Shown piece after piece: positions 56,086-64,000 of a stretch of DNA of 64,000 bases (position 1 is its first letter; each line of letters opens with the position of its first letter). This stretch comes from Flavobacterium soyangense (GTDB lineage: Bacteria; Bacteroidota; Bacteroidia; Flavobacteriales; Flavobacteriaceae). The notes under the pieces are model-generated. The model was given only the letters and a program-made list of their open reading frames with translations, ran no database searches and had not been told where the DNA came from. Where the stretch lies: contig NZ_JADHEC010000017.1 in NCBI RefSeq assembly GCF_015277675.1, positions 1 to 64,000 on the forward strand, in the 5' to 3' direction. The translations under genes and the position numbers were made by a program.

Positions 56086-56181
56086 GTTGTAATATTTGGA
56101 ACACGGATATAACTGATAGAAACGCTTTTTTTGCCACAGATTATAAAGATTGTCGCATTTTTTTTATTTATGCTCGTGAAA

Positions 56182-56844
56182 TTAATCCCAACATTCCATA
56201 AGCAATAAATCGCCTTCATTGTGTTCTATAATTACCAATCCATCTGCAATCACGTGATTACTGCTTCCGGTTCTGTAACCTATGGTTAGTGTGTCATTAG
56301 ATAATGGATAAAATAGATTCTTGGAGTGAACTCCTGTAACATTTCCGATTGGGATGAGAGAAATTGGTGTGCTGGCAGGATACCATTTTTCGAATTTTTT
56401 GGGCAATAAAAATACTTTTGAATGGTCGTCGAGTACAACGATTTTTAATAAATCTCGGTATCGGGTAATATTTGTCAGGTTTGTAATGGTATGATCAGCG
56501 CGCTTTCCGGTTGCCCAGACTACGTTTGCGGCAGGAATTTTTCTTTCGATAAGATAATCAAATGCTTTCTCTAAATCGGTTTTGTTTTGATCTGGCGTGT
56601 GGACAATTTCTAGTGGAAATTGTTTTTCCTTGTAATATTCCGGATCAAACCCTCGGTCGAAATCGCCCAGTAAAACATCTACTTTTATGCCCAATTCCAC
56701 AACACGTTCCATTGCTGAGTCAAGTACTATAACTAATGGAGACCATTCGAGTAATTGTCCTAATAATTCTATGTTGCAGGAAGCGCCGTTTGCAATAATC
56801 AAAGCTGGTTCTTGGTCGTCTCGAACGATATGGTGTGAAGACAT
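56182..56844 (-). CDS. Thiamine pyrophosphokinase
   Basis: This 220-residue enzyme transfers pyrophosphate from ATP to thiamine, giving the TPP cofactor used by KorB and PFOR in this window. The motifs LIIANGASCN, DVLLGDFDRGFD and TPDQNKTDLEKAFDYL are the catalytic and Mg-binding segments; the usual GDFDS reads GDFDR here. WATGKRADHTITNL is the dimer/thiamine region, and the C-terminal SSNHVIADGLVIIEHNEGDLLL closes the thiamine-binding domain. It has its own -7 element (minus TATCTTTG, 56881-56888). Confidence 0.93.
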   Translation of the reverse strand: MSSHHIVRDDQEPALIIANGASCNIELLGQLLEWSPLVIVLDSAMERVVELGIKVDVLLGDFDRGFDPEYYKEKQFPLEIVHTPDQNKTDLEKAFDYLIERKIPAANVVWATGKRADHTITNLTNITRYRDLLKIVVLDDHSKVFLLPKKFEKWYPASTPISLIPIGNVTGVHSKNLFYPLSNDTLTIGYRTGSSNHVIADGLVIIEHNEGDLLLMECWD

Positions 56845-56880
56845 AGTTAATTGTGAATTACGAATTGAAAATTACGAGTG

Positions 56881-56888
56881 CAAAGATA
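56881..56888 (-). promoter_or_regulatory. Putative -7 element of the thiamine pyrophosphokinase gene
   Basis: The minus strand reads TATCTTTG (TAnnTTTG), 37 bases before the ATG. No TPP riboswitch (THI box) was recognised in the leader. Confidence 0.5.
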
Positions 56889-57069
56889 GTGATTCATAAC
56901 TCGGAATTTGTAATTACTGGTTTTTTAGCCCAGATAGCAATTAAAAACAAAACAGTGTTGAAAAATTTAGTTTTGCCAGGTTTCAAGAACGACCAGCGGA
57001 AGTTCCTTGAAGGCTTTGGAAAACTATTTTTAATACTGTTTTTTTGTAATGGATAGCTGGAATGGCTTC

Positions 57070-57891
57070 TTATTGAATCACATAATTTCGGATGTCAATT
57101 TCGCTTAGGGAAAAATACCCCAAAGCATAATTGTTGAAATCTGTCGTATTTACAATGTTTCCCCTCACGGTTGCGGAAGGAGATTGAAACGGAGCTCCAT
57201 TGTTATTTCCTGCAATGCTAATTAAAACTTTCATATAATTTGAATACGTTTTTGATATTCCAAAATGCGTTATTTTAATTGCATCTCCAATTTTTAAATC
57301 GTTATTTTGGGAAAGACTGAAAAATTCATTTCCTTGAAAATAGGTGTCTTCGCCAATATAATAATTGTCTAATAATGGATTTTGATAGCCATACACATAC
57401 ATATAATAATTTTCTTCGGAAGCCGGATCGTTGAAATAGGTTTTGATTTCTATCGTTTTTCCGAGAAAACCACCTTGATTGTTTTGAACAATTTTAGTGA
57501 TTGGCGCCACTGGTTTTAGGGTTTCTGTAGCGGTATAAGTTTGGCCTTTACTAATTATTGTTAAGGTGTAGGTTTCATTTAGTATTGGAATAAAATTGGT
57601 GCAAACATATTCGCCGGTATTTGGTTTTTCGATGAAATAGAAAATGACTTTGGAGCTGTTTTTAACAAAAATAGTTGCCCCAGAAACTTTTGGAATTACA
57701 TTACTGTAATAATCTGTGGTGGTTGTTAATTTTATTTTCTGTTCATTTCCTAAGGTACCTTTTTGCCAGTTTATGGATGCTTCAATGACAAGTTTTGGAG
57801 GTGCATTTTTCAAATCTACTTTGACAACGTCTTCACAACTATTGAAAAAAAATGCGATTATAATAACAAAAAAGAGTTGTGTTTTTTTCAT
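57070..57891 (-). CDS. DUF4249 lipoprotein
   Basis: This 273-residue protein has a lipoprotein signal (LFFVIIIAFFFNSCEDVVKV, with the lipobox Cys near residue 19). DUF4249 features are visible: the opening VDLKNAPPKLVIEASINW, ATIFVKNSSKVIFYF, and the middle YTATETLKPVAPI, followed by a beta-rich C-terminal half. DUF4249 genes typically sit directly after a TonB-dependent receptor, as here with a five-base gap, and are thought to be its surface-exposed partner. The substrate is unknown. Confidence 0.88.
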   Translation of the reverse strand: MKKTQLFFVIIIAFFFNSCEDVVKVDLKNAPPKLVIEASINWQKGTLGNEQKIKLTTTTDYYSNVIPKVSGATIFVKNSSKVIFYFIEKPNTGEYVCTNFIPILNETYTLTIISKGQTYTATETLKPVAPITKIVQNNQGGFLGKTIEIKTYFNDPASEENYYMYVYGYQNPLLDNYYIGEDTYFQGNEFFSLSQNNDLKIGDAIKITHFGISKTYSNYMKVLISIAGNNNGAPFQSPSATVRGNIVNTTDFNNYALGYFSLSEIDIRNYVIQ

Positions 57892-57896
57892 TTTGA

Positions 57897-60278
57897 TTAA
57901 AATTTAAAATTATAACTAACGGCCGGAACAACTCCAAAAATGGAAGTTTTTACAGCTTCATTGTTACCAGTATCTGTATTTTGCCTGAAAGTAATGGAAG
58001 CGGCATTTTTTCTGTTGTAGACATTATAAATGCTAAAAACCCATTCGCTTTTCCAACTTCTTTTATCGTTTTTATGCGGAGTTAAGGTGGCTGAAATATC
58101 TAAGTGATGAAAGGCGGGAAGTCTATTTTCATTTCTTAATCCAAAACTTGGTATTGAAACGCCGAGGTATTCGTATTTACCATTTGGATACGTTACTGGT
58201 TGACCGGTCTGAAAAATAAAATTGGATCCAAAAGACCATTTTTTGTTTAAATTGTAGGAACCTGTTGCAGCAAAATTATGCAATTTATCATAGGCAGAAC
58301 TATACCAATTTCCGCTGTTTATTCCTGTTTCCTGAGGTGTTCTTCCTGACGTTTGTTGTTCAGATTTTGATATAGTATAGGAAATCCAGCCATTTAATTT
58401 TCCTTCATTTTTGCGAAGCATTATTTCTAAACCATAAGACCGCAATTGACCATTTAGAATCACTTGTTCAACGGCATTATTGGCAACTAAATTTGCTCCG
58501 TCAATATAATCCAATCGATTTTGTATTTTTTTATAATAGGTTTCTACCTCTAGGGAATACCTATTTTCTTTGAAATTCCTAAAATAGCCTAAAGCAACTT
58601 GGTCTGCAATTTGTGGTTTAATATAATTATCGCTCGGTGTCCAAACATCTAACGGAGTAGGTGATGAGGTGTTAGAAACTAGCTGTAAATACTGAGCTAT
58701 TCTATTATAACTTGCTTTTATGGATTGATTTTCATTAAGTTGATACCCTGCAGTAAAACGTGGTTCCAGATTGTTATAGCTTTGAATAACTTTGTTTTTA
58801 TTGTAGAATTTGGTTCCAATAGGAGTTGCACTTTCATAAATCTGGATATCCGAATTAAAAGTTACGGGATTGTTATCAGCATAAAAGTTTACAGTTGATT
58901 GTCCTAAACGATAGAAGAGACTGTATCGTAAACCATAAGAAAGAGATATTTTTTTTGAAATTTCCTGTTCAGCATTAATATATAATGCAGGCTCAAATGC
59001 CTGTTTTTTGTCTAATTGATTGTAATTAATGCCCGAATCTGAATTAGATGGTTTTATAGTTCCGGGATTGAAGTTATAATAAATACCGTTAACGCCATAA
59101 TTCAATTTGAATTTATCAGAAATATAATTTTTAAAATCGTATTTTATATTGTAATTTTTGATGCCGGAATCCCATTTGAATCCTACGAAATCTAGGTCCA
59201 AGCCATAATAATAATCACTGTAAATAAGGGAGAGATTTGAGAATAATTTTTCTGAAAACAGATGATTCCAACGCAGGTTTAAGGTCGAGTTTCCATAAGT
59301 GTTAGTAAAACTTTTACTGATGGAAAAAACATCTCTGCCAAAATATCCCGACAAATACAAGTTGTTGTTCGGGTTTAATTTATAGCTTAATTTTGTGTTT
59401 AAATCATAGAAATAAGCTGTATTGTCTTTTTGTTTTTCAGAAAGTTTCAAAAACAAATGAGCGTAAGAACTTCGTCCTCCAATCAGGAAAGATCCTTTGT
59501 CTTTTACAATTGGACCTTCGACCAAAATTTTACTGGTTATTAATCCAATCCCACCATTAACGTGAAATCCTTTGCTGCTACCATCTTTTTGATAAATATC
59601 TAAAACAGATGACGCTCTGCCTCCATAACGTGCCGGAATCCCTCCTTTGTATAGCTTTAAATCTTTGATTGCATCAGGATTGAAGACAGAGAAAAAACCA
59701 AAAACGTGTGATGAATTGAAAATAGTGGCTTCGTCCAATAAAATTAAATTTTGGTCGGCACCGCCGCCACGCACATTAAAACCTGACGCACCTTCGCCTG
59801 CATTTGAAACTCCCGGAAGCAATAAAAGGGATTTAATAATATCAACTTCTCCAAAAATAACCGGCATTCTTTTGATAGTAGAAATGGATAGTTTATTAAC
59901 ACTCATTTCAGGTTTCCGAATAGTGGTTTTGTTGCTGTTATCAATAATCACTACTTCTTGCAAAACAGTTTCATTGCTAATTAGGTTGTAATTTTTTTTT
60001 GTGTTTTGTTTCAGGTTTATTGTTTCTTCAATAGTTTGATAACCTAAATAGGTTATTTGAATTTTATAAATCCCTTTTGGCAGCGTGAGCGAATAAAACC
60101 CATATTCATTTGTGGGAATTCCTGTTTTTAATTCAGGAATTGTAACGTTTACGCCAATAAGGGTTTCGTTGCTATTAGAATCAGTAACGGTTCCGCTGAT
60201 TGTAAATTTCTCTTGAGAAAAAGAAAATAGTGTCGCTAAAAGAAAGAGAAATAAGGTGACAATTTTCTTTGAAATCAT
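57897..60278 (-). CDS. TonB-dependent receptor with carboxypeptidase-like domain
   Basis: This outer-membrane protein of about 793 residues has a signal peptide (MISKKIVTLFLFLLATLFSF) when started at the ATG at 60278. The longer frame to 60320 begins with TTG and weakens the signal. A CarboxypepD_reg-like domain (FTISGTVTDSNSNETLIGVN) is followed by a plug (LLPGVSNAGEGASGFNVRGG, then ADQNLILLDEATIFN) and a 22-strand barrel ending in Phe (VVPAVSYNFKF). The pairing with DUF4249 marks it as part of a nutrient or metallophore uptake system of unknown substrate. It is not SusC-like: the usual SusC N-terminal signature and a SusD partner are absent. Confidence 0.92.
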   Translation of the reverse strand: MISKKIVTLFLFLLATLFSFSQEKFTISGTVTDSNSNETLIGVNVTIPELKTGIPTNEYGFYSLTLPKGIYKIQITYLGYQTIEETINLKQNTKKNYNLISNETVLQEVVIIDNSNKTTIRKPEMSVNKLSISTIKRMPVIFGEVDIIKSLLLLPGVSNAGEGASGFNVRGGGADQNLILLDEATIFNSSHVFGFFSVFNPDAIKDLKLYKGGIPARYGGRASSVLDIYQKDGSSKGFHVNGGIGLITSKILVEGPIVKDKGSFLIGGRSSYAHLFLKLSEKQKDNTAYFYDLNTKLSYKLNPNNNLYLSGYFGRDVFSISKSFTNTYGNSTLNLRWNHLFSEKLFSNLSLIYSDYYYGLDLDFVGFKWDSGIKNYNIKYDFKNYISDKFKLNYGVNGIYYNFNPGTIKPSNSDSGINYNQLDKKQAFEPALYINAEQEISKKISLSYGLRYSLFYRLGQSTVNFYADNNPVTFNSDIQIYESATPIGTKFYNKNKVIQSYNNLEPRFTAGYQLNENQSIKASYNRIAQYLQLVSNTSSPTPLDVWTPSDNYIKPQIADQVALGYFRNFKENRYSLEVETYYKKIQNRLDYIDGANLVANNAVEQVILNGQLRSYGLEIMLRKNEGKLNGWISYTISKSEQQTSGRTPQETGINSGNWYSSAYDKLHNFAATGSYNLNKKWSFGSNFIFQTGQPVTYPNGKYEYLGVSIPSFGLRNENRLPAFHHLDISATLTPHKNDKRSWKSEWVFSIYNVYNRKNAASITFRQNTDTGNNEAVKTSIFGVVPAVSYNFKF

Positions 60279-60353
60279 TGTTAAAATTTTGTGGTGTAAA
60301 TTTCGTAAAATAAAATGCAAATTACTATCAACATTTGTTAATGAATTACTAAT

Positions 60354-60383
60354 AAAAAAAAAGACGACCGTTTCGGGTCGTCC
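60354..60383 (-). terminator. Intrinsic terminator of icd
   Basis: GACGACC (60363-60369) pairs with GGTCGTC (60376-60382). On the minus strand the stem is followed by nine T residues (the A run 60354-60362). The arms are unusually GC-rich for the window. Confidence 0.85.
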
Positions 60384-60407
60384 TTTATATAATAATGATA
60401 AAAAAAC

Positions 60408-61631
60408 TTATGCTAATTTAGCTTCCAAGTTTTCTTTAATTGCTGCCAAGAAATTCTCAGTAGTTAAATAATCGTCAGCAGTCATTCCTTCCGGTTTAAC
60501 TAGGATAGCTAAATCTTTAGTCATTTTTCCGCTTTCAACAGTGTCTATGCAAACTTGTTCTAAAGTATGACAAAAATCAATTAACTCTTGGTTTCCGTCT
60601 AGTTTTCCTCTGTGTTCCAAACCTCTTGTCCAGGCAAAAATGGATGCAATTGGATTAGTAGAAGTTGCTCTTCCTTTTTGGTGCTCTCTATAGTGACGTG
60701 TTACGGTTCCGTGAGCAGCTTCTGCTTCAACGGTTTTTCCGTCAGGAGTAACTAATACAGAAGTCATTAATCCAAGTGAACCAAATCCTTGTGCTACAGT
60801 ATCAGACTGTACATCACCATCGTAGTTCTTACAAGCCCAAACAAACCCTCCATTCCATTTCATACAAGACGCAACCATATCATCAATAAGTCTGTGTTCG
60901 TATGTAATTTTTATTGCTTCAAATTTTGATTTGTAGTGTTTTTGAAAAACTTCTTCAAAAATATCTTTGAAACGACCATCATAAGCCTTTAAAATGGTAT
61001 TTTTTGTTGAAAGAAACAAAGGCCATTTTTTGGTTAAAGCCATTTGGAAAGAAGAATGTGCAAATCCATAAATGCTTTCGTCGGTGTTGTACATAGCCAT
61101 TGCTACGCCGTCCCCTTCAAAATCATAAACTTCCCAAGTTTTGGTTTCGCCTTCTTCAGGAACAAAAGTCATGGTTAATTTTCCTTTTCCTTTGATAACA
61201 GTATCAGTGGCTTTGTATTGATCTCCAAATGCGTGACGACCAATAACGATAGGTTTTGTCCAACCTTGAACGTACCTAGGAACATTTCTCATAATGATCG
61301 GCTCACGAAAAACGGTTCCACCCACGATGTTACGAATAGTTCCGTTTGGAGATTTCCACATTTTAGAAAGATTAAATTCTTTCACGCGTTCTTCATCTGG
61401 AGTAATTGTGGCACATTTGATGCCAACATTGTATTTTTTTATAGCTTCTGCCGAATCAATTGTGATTTGGTCATTTGTAGCTTCTCGGCTTTCAATTCCT
61501 AAATCGTAATATTTAATGTCTAATTCTAAATAAGGGAGAATTAATTTTTCTTTGATAAACGACCAAATAATTCGAGTCATTTCATCGCCATCCAATTCAA
61601 CCACTGGATTGGCCACTTTAATTTTTGCCAT
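60408..61631 (-). CDS. icd: Isocitrate dehydrogenase (NADP-dependent)
   Basis: This protein of about 407 residues is a homodimeric IDH of the eukaryotic-like subfamily: [20 protein letters not shown], then [20 protein letters not shown] (substrate Ser/Arg), [33 protein letters not shown] and [16 protein letters not shown]. It makes 2-oxoglutarate, the likely substrate of KorAB. I chose the ATG at 61631 ([11 protein letters not shown]), since a -7 element lies at 61673-61680 on the minus strand. The longer frame from 61715 would start upstream of the transcript. Confidence 0.95.
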   Translation of the reverse strand: MAKIKVANPVVELDGDEMTRIIWSFIKEKLILPYLELDIKYYDLGIESREATNDQITIDSAEAIKKYNVGIKCATITPDEERVKEFNLSKMWKSPNGTIRNIVGGTVFREPIIMRNVPRYVQGWTKPIVIGRHAFGDQYKATDTVIKGKGKLTMTFVPEEGETKTWEVYDFEGDGVAMAMYNTDESIYGFAHSSFQMALTKKWPLFLSTKNTILKAYDGRFKDIFEEVFQKHYKSKFEAIKITYEHRLIDDMVASCMKWNGGFVWACKNYDGDVQSDTVAQGFGSLGLMTSVLVTPDGKTVEAEAAHGTVTRHYREHQKGRATSTNPIASIFAWTRGLEHRGKLDGNQELIDFCHTLEQVCIDTVESGKMTKDLAILVKPEGMTADDYLTTENFLAAIKENLEAKLA

Positions 61632-61672
61632 AATGTATTGATGTGTATAATAATATTCTATAATGTGCGCCG

Positions 61673-61680
61673 CAAAGATA
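61673..61680 (-). promoter_or_regulatory. Putative -7 element of icd
   Basis: The minus strand reads TATCTTTG (TAnnTTTG), 42 bases before the chosen icd ATG. It excludes the in-frame ATG at 61715. Confidence 0.55.
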
Positions 61681-61836
61681 ATAAAACGTTTTCGTATAAA
61701 GGAATGCGTTTTCATTAAGTTTTTATTTACACAAAATGAATTATGAAATCAGTAATTTTTACTTTTATTATCGATAAATTGAAAAAACTAGAGCGTATTT
61801 TTATAGAATTGTAGATTTTTCACGCTAATTTATGTC

Positions 61837-61866
61837 AAAAAAAACTCCCAAACGAATTGGGAGTTT
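61837..61866 (-). terminator. Intrinsic terminator of rplS
   Basis: AAAACTCCCA (61841-61850) pairs with TGGGAGTTTT (61857-61866). On the minus strand the hairpin runs into eight T residues (the A run 61837-61844). Confidence 0.8.
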
Positions 61867-61886
61867 TATGAATAAGAGATAGTAGG

Positions 61887-62237
61887 CTACCTTCTTTTGT
61901 CTCTAATCTTAGCTTTTTTACCAGTAAGCTCTCTAAAGTAGAAAATTCTAGCTCTACGAACGTGACCTTTTTTGTTGATTTCAATTTTTTGCAAAGCTGG
62001 CAAGTTTACTGGGAAGATACGTTCTACTCCAATTGCACCTGACATTTTACGAATTGTGAAAGTTTCTGTGTTACCAGAACCTCTTCTTTGAATAACAACA
62101 CCTTTAAAAAACTGTGTTCTTGTTTTTTCACCCTCTTTAATTTCGTAATAAACTGTGATAGTATCACCAGCTCCGAATACAGGGAAATCTTTTTTTGCTA
62201 CCAATTCGTCTTTAACGAATTTCATTAAATCTGCCAT
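61887..62237 (-). CDS. rplS: 50S ribosomal protein L19
   Basis: This 116-residue basic protein bridges the 30S and 50S subunits near the decoding side. The family signatures GDTITVYYEIKEGEKTRTQF, GVVIQRRGSGNTETFTIRKM and VRRARIFYFRELTGKKAKIR are all present. The length is normal. It has its own -7 element at 62310-62317, so it is at least partly independent of trmD, located upstream on the same strand. The trmD-rplS pairing is common in bacteria. Confidence 0.97.
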   Translation of the reverse strand: MADLMKFVKDELVAKKDFPVFGAGDTITVYYEIKEGEKTRTQFFKGVVIQRRGSGNTETFTIRKMSGAIGVERIFPVNLPALQKIEINKKGHVRRARIFYFRELTGKKAKIRDKRR

Positions 62238-62309
62238 TTTTATTTTTTATTATGGTTTTAAAAAGAGCAACATTCACGGTTTTCGCCAGAGGTTGGTCTA
62301 ATGAGGGTG

Positions 62310-62317
62310 CAAATGTA
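62310..62317 (-). promoter_or_regulatory. Putative -7 element of rplS
   Basis: The minus strand reads TACATTTG (TAnnTTTG), about 73 bases before the rplS ATG, leaving room for a regulatory leader. Confidence 0.45.
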
Positions 62318-62395
62318 AAAAAAAGTTATGAGTTATGGGTTATGAGTTCTGAAATATTTTCACAAAAAAACGCTTAACTTTTTAGTTTATAACTT

Positions 62396-63076
62396 CTAAC
62401 TCTCTTCGAGTAAATCCGGACGTCTGTTTTTAGTATGTTCATACGCCATATCTTCGCGCCATTTGTCGATTTTGGCAAAATTTCCGCTAGTTAAAACTTC
62501 TGGGACTTTCCATCCTTTGTAATCGGCAGGTCTTGTATATATTGGTCCGGACAATAAATTATCCTGAAAGCTATCCGTCAATGCTGAGGTTTCATCGCTC
62601 AAAACTCCTGGAATCAATCTTATAAGTGTATCACTTAAAACCAAAGCGCCTAATTCTCCTCCCGACAAAACATAATCGCCAATCGAAATTTCTCTAGTAA
62701 TAAAATGGTCGCGTACGCGTTGATCCACACCTTTATAATGACCACAAAGAATGATGATGTTTTCATACATCGACATTGTGTTAGCCATTTTCTGGTTCAA
62801 AGTTTCCCCATCCGGCGACATATAAATGATTTCGTCGTAGGTTCTTTCGCTTTTCAAATGTGTAATACAATCATCAATAGGTTGGATATTCATCACCATT
62901 CCGGCACCACCGCCGTAAGGATAATCGTCCACGCTTTTCTGTTTGTTGGTCGTATAATCCCGTAAATTATGGATGTGAACTTCCACAATTCCTTTGTCGA
63001 TGGCACGTTTCATCATCGAAGCCTCGAAAGGACTTCGAAGCAATTCTGGGAGAACGGTAATAATATCAATGCGCAT
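62396..63076 (-). CDS. trmD: tRNA (guanine-N1)-methyltransferase
   Basis: This 226-residue SPOUT-class enzyme methylates G37 of tRNAs to prevent frameshifting. The opening [20 protein letters not shown], the segment [15 protein letters not shown], and the deep-knot SAM site ([18 protein letters not shown], then [19 protein letters not shown]) are all intact, as is [16 protein letters not shown]. It has its own -7 element at 63095-63102. It is divergent from the peptidyl-prolyl isomerase gene. Confidence 0.97.
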   Translation of the reverse strand: MRIDIITVLPELLRSPFEASMMKRAIDKGIVEVHIHNLRDYTTNKQKSVDDYPYGGGAGMVMNIQPIDDCITHLKSERTYDEIIYMSPDGETLNQKMANTMSMYENIIILCGHYKGVDQRVRDHFITREISIGDYVLSGGELGALVLSDTLIRLIPGVLSDETSALTDSFQDNLLSGPIYTRPADYKGWKVPEVLTSGNFAKIDKWREDMAYEHTKNRRPDLLEES

Positions 63077-63094
63077 AATTTATTTTCTAGGATG

Positions 63095-63102
63095 CAAAGG
63101 TA
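63095..63102 (-). promoter_or_regulatory. Putative -7 element of trmD
   Basis: The minus strand reads TACCTTTG (TAnnTTTG), 19 bases before the trmD ATG. Confidence 0.5.
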
Positions 63103-63164
63103 CAAAGTTTTGGAGATTGAAAAGTTCAAGGTTTTCAAATTTTCAAATTCTCTATTTAATTCGT

Positions 63165-63172
63165 AAATTTGC
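63165..63172 (+). promoter_or_regulatory. Putative -7 element of the peptidyl-prolyl isomerase gene
   Basis: TAAATTTG matches TAnnTTTG, 23 bases before the ATG at 63195. Confidence 0.5.
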
Positions 63173-63194
63173 ACTTCAATAAAAAACAATAAAA

Positions 63195-64000
63195 ATGGAA
63201 AACGGAATATACGCTAAATTCAACACCACAAAAGGATCGATTTTAGTAAAACTAACACACGATTTAACTCCTGGAACTGTAGGGAACTTTGTAGCTCTTG
63301 CAGAAGGAAATATGGAAAATAAAATAAAACCTCAAGGGGTTAAATTCTATGATGGATTGAAATTCCATAGAGTAATTCCAGATTTCATGGTGCAAGGTGG
63401 CTGTCCCCAAGGAACTGGAACCGGAGATCCTGGATACAAATTTGATGATGAGTTTCATCAAGATTTGCGTCACGATGCGCCAGGTGTTTTGTCTATGGCA
63501 AACTCAGGCCCGGGAAGTAACGGATCACAGTTTTTTATCACACACGTTGCAACTCCCTGGTTAGATGATAAACACACGGTTTTTGGAAGCGTAATTGAAG
63601 GTCAGGATGTTGTTGATGCAATTGCTCAAGGCGATATATTAGAAACTCTTGAAATTATCAGAGTGGGTGAGGAAGCTAAAAACTGGAATGCAATTGAGGC
63701 ATTTGTTGGTTTAAAAGGTGCTCGTTTGAAACGTGCTGCAGCCTTAAAAGCAGAAACAGAAGCAAAAATGGAAAAATTAGCTGCTGGTTTTGAAAAAACA
63801 GAAAGCGGTTTGCGTTACCAATTTATACAAAAAGGAGACGGCAAACAGGCTGAAAAAGGAAAAACAGTTTCGGTTCACTATGAAGGTTCTTTAGAAAACG
63901 GAAAAGTTTTTGATTCTTCTTATCCAAGAAAAAAGCCTATTGAATTCAAATTAGGGATAGGTCAGGTTATCGAAGGTTGGGACGAAGGAATTGCCTTGTT
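63195..64000 (+). CDS. Cyclophilin-FKBP fusion peptidyl-prolyl isomerase (partial)
   Basis: The reading frame starts at the ATG at 63195 ([20 protein letters not shown]) and is still open at the window edge, so the C-terminus is missing. Residues 1 to about 160 form a cyclophilin domain with [19 protein letters not shown] and [20 protein letters not shown]. After a charged helical linker (about 165-200), an FKBP domain begins near residue 205: [18 protein letters not shown], then [20 protein letters not shown] and [14 protein letters not shown]. Both halves catalyse prolyl cis-trans isomerisation, so this is a two-headed foldase. No signal peptide is seen, so it is probably cytosolic. Confidence 0.93.
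   Translation, partial: MENGIYAKFNTTKGSILVKLTHDLTPGTVGNFVALAEGNMENKIKPQGVKFYDGLKFHRVIPDFMVQGGCPQGTGTGDPGYKFDDEFHQDLRHDAPGVLSMANSGPGSNGSQFFITHVATPWLDDKHTVFGSVIEGQDVVDAIAQGDILETLEIIRVGEEAKNWNAIEAFVGLKGARLKRAAALKAETEAKMEKLAAGFEKTESGLRYQFIQKGDGKQAEKGKTVSVHYEGSLENGKVFDSSYPRKKPIEFKLGIGQVIEGWDEGIAL

Noticed and set aside
56853..57056. Short plus-strand frame and an opposing minus-strand frame in the gap before the DUF4249 gene
   Set aside because: Neither has a plausible start, family or coding pattern. The region reads as intergenic sequence carrying the thiamine pyrophosphokinase promoter.
60279..60320. Longer start for the TonB-dependent receptor
   Set aside because: It begins with TTG and places 14 charged or polar residues before a clean signal peptide that starts at the ATG at 60278.
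61632..61715. N-terminal extension of icd
   Set aside because: The minus-strand -7 element at 61673-61680 lies inside the extension, so it cannot be translated from that promoter.
62325..62348. Short repeated GTTATGAG-like sequence between trmD and rplS
   Set aside because: It is three imperfect copies of a 7-8 base unit in AT-rich sequence. It is too short and degenerate to call a functional repeat.

Overview
This window is chromosomal DNA from a member of the Bacteroidota, almost certainly the family Flavobacteriaceae and probably Flavobacterium or a close relative. The evidence is low GC, type IX secretion C-terminal sorting domains, a TonB-dependent receptor paired with a DUF4249 lipoprotein, a PafA-type phosphatase, A-rich leaders without Shine-Dalgarno sequences, and the Bacteroidota -7 promoter element TAnnTTTG at the expected place before at least a dozen genes. 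I saw no rRNA, tRNA or CRISPR array.

Layout. 1-2053: the C-terminal end of an IS982-like transposase, then a three-gene cassette (TM2-domain protein, IRG/dynamin-like GTPase with a DUF697-like tail, small membrane protein) closed by a strong terminator. 2091-2732: endonuclease III. 2755-15846 (minus): one long operon, korA-korB-nuoA-B-C-D-H-I-J-K-L-M-N plus a 108-residue protein. It has no nuoE, nuoF or nuoG, and a 2-oxoacid:ferredoxin oxidoreductase sits where an electron input module would be expected. 15847-16000: a divergent promoter region with an FNR/CRP-like palindrome. 16001-20021 (plus): a dicluster ferredoxin and a full-length pyruvate:ferredoxin oxidoreductase. Together these predict a ferredoxin-driven, 11-subunit complex I fed by pyruvate and 2-oxoglutarate oxidation.

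20075-25207: a tandem duplication of an outer-membrane beta-barrel gene plus a T9SS-exported adhesin-like gene. The 386-base upstream non-coding region and the last 739 bases of the second gene are almost identical between copies, while the coding region between them has diverged strongly. The second adhesin copy is broken by a nonsense codon and a frameshift. Three copies of the same terminator mark the seams.

25380-37103: housekeeping and secreted genes (pyrG, yidC, a fasciclin lipoprotein, a MORN-like protein, mnmA, a T9SS subtilase, a nitronate monooxygenase-like enzyme, pafA). 37123-46233 (minus): an OB-fold lipoprotein, a SIMPL protein, lysA and gltD-gltB. 46648-47841: sucC. 47889-50118: small conserved genes, an esterase and a decayed TerB-like pseudogene. 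50137-52886: a CHASE/PAS histidine kinase with a stand-alone receiver. 53063-63076 (minus): uvrB, rlmF, thiamine pyrophosphokinase, a DUF4249/TonB receptor pair, icd, rplS and trmD. 63195-64000: a cyclophilin-FKBP fusion that runs off the window.

The two regions most worth following up are the ferredoxin/complex I divergon and the mosaic tandem duplication. The IRG-like GTPase cassette next to an IS end is a third candidate. All statements come from reading the sequence; no database search was run.
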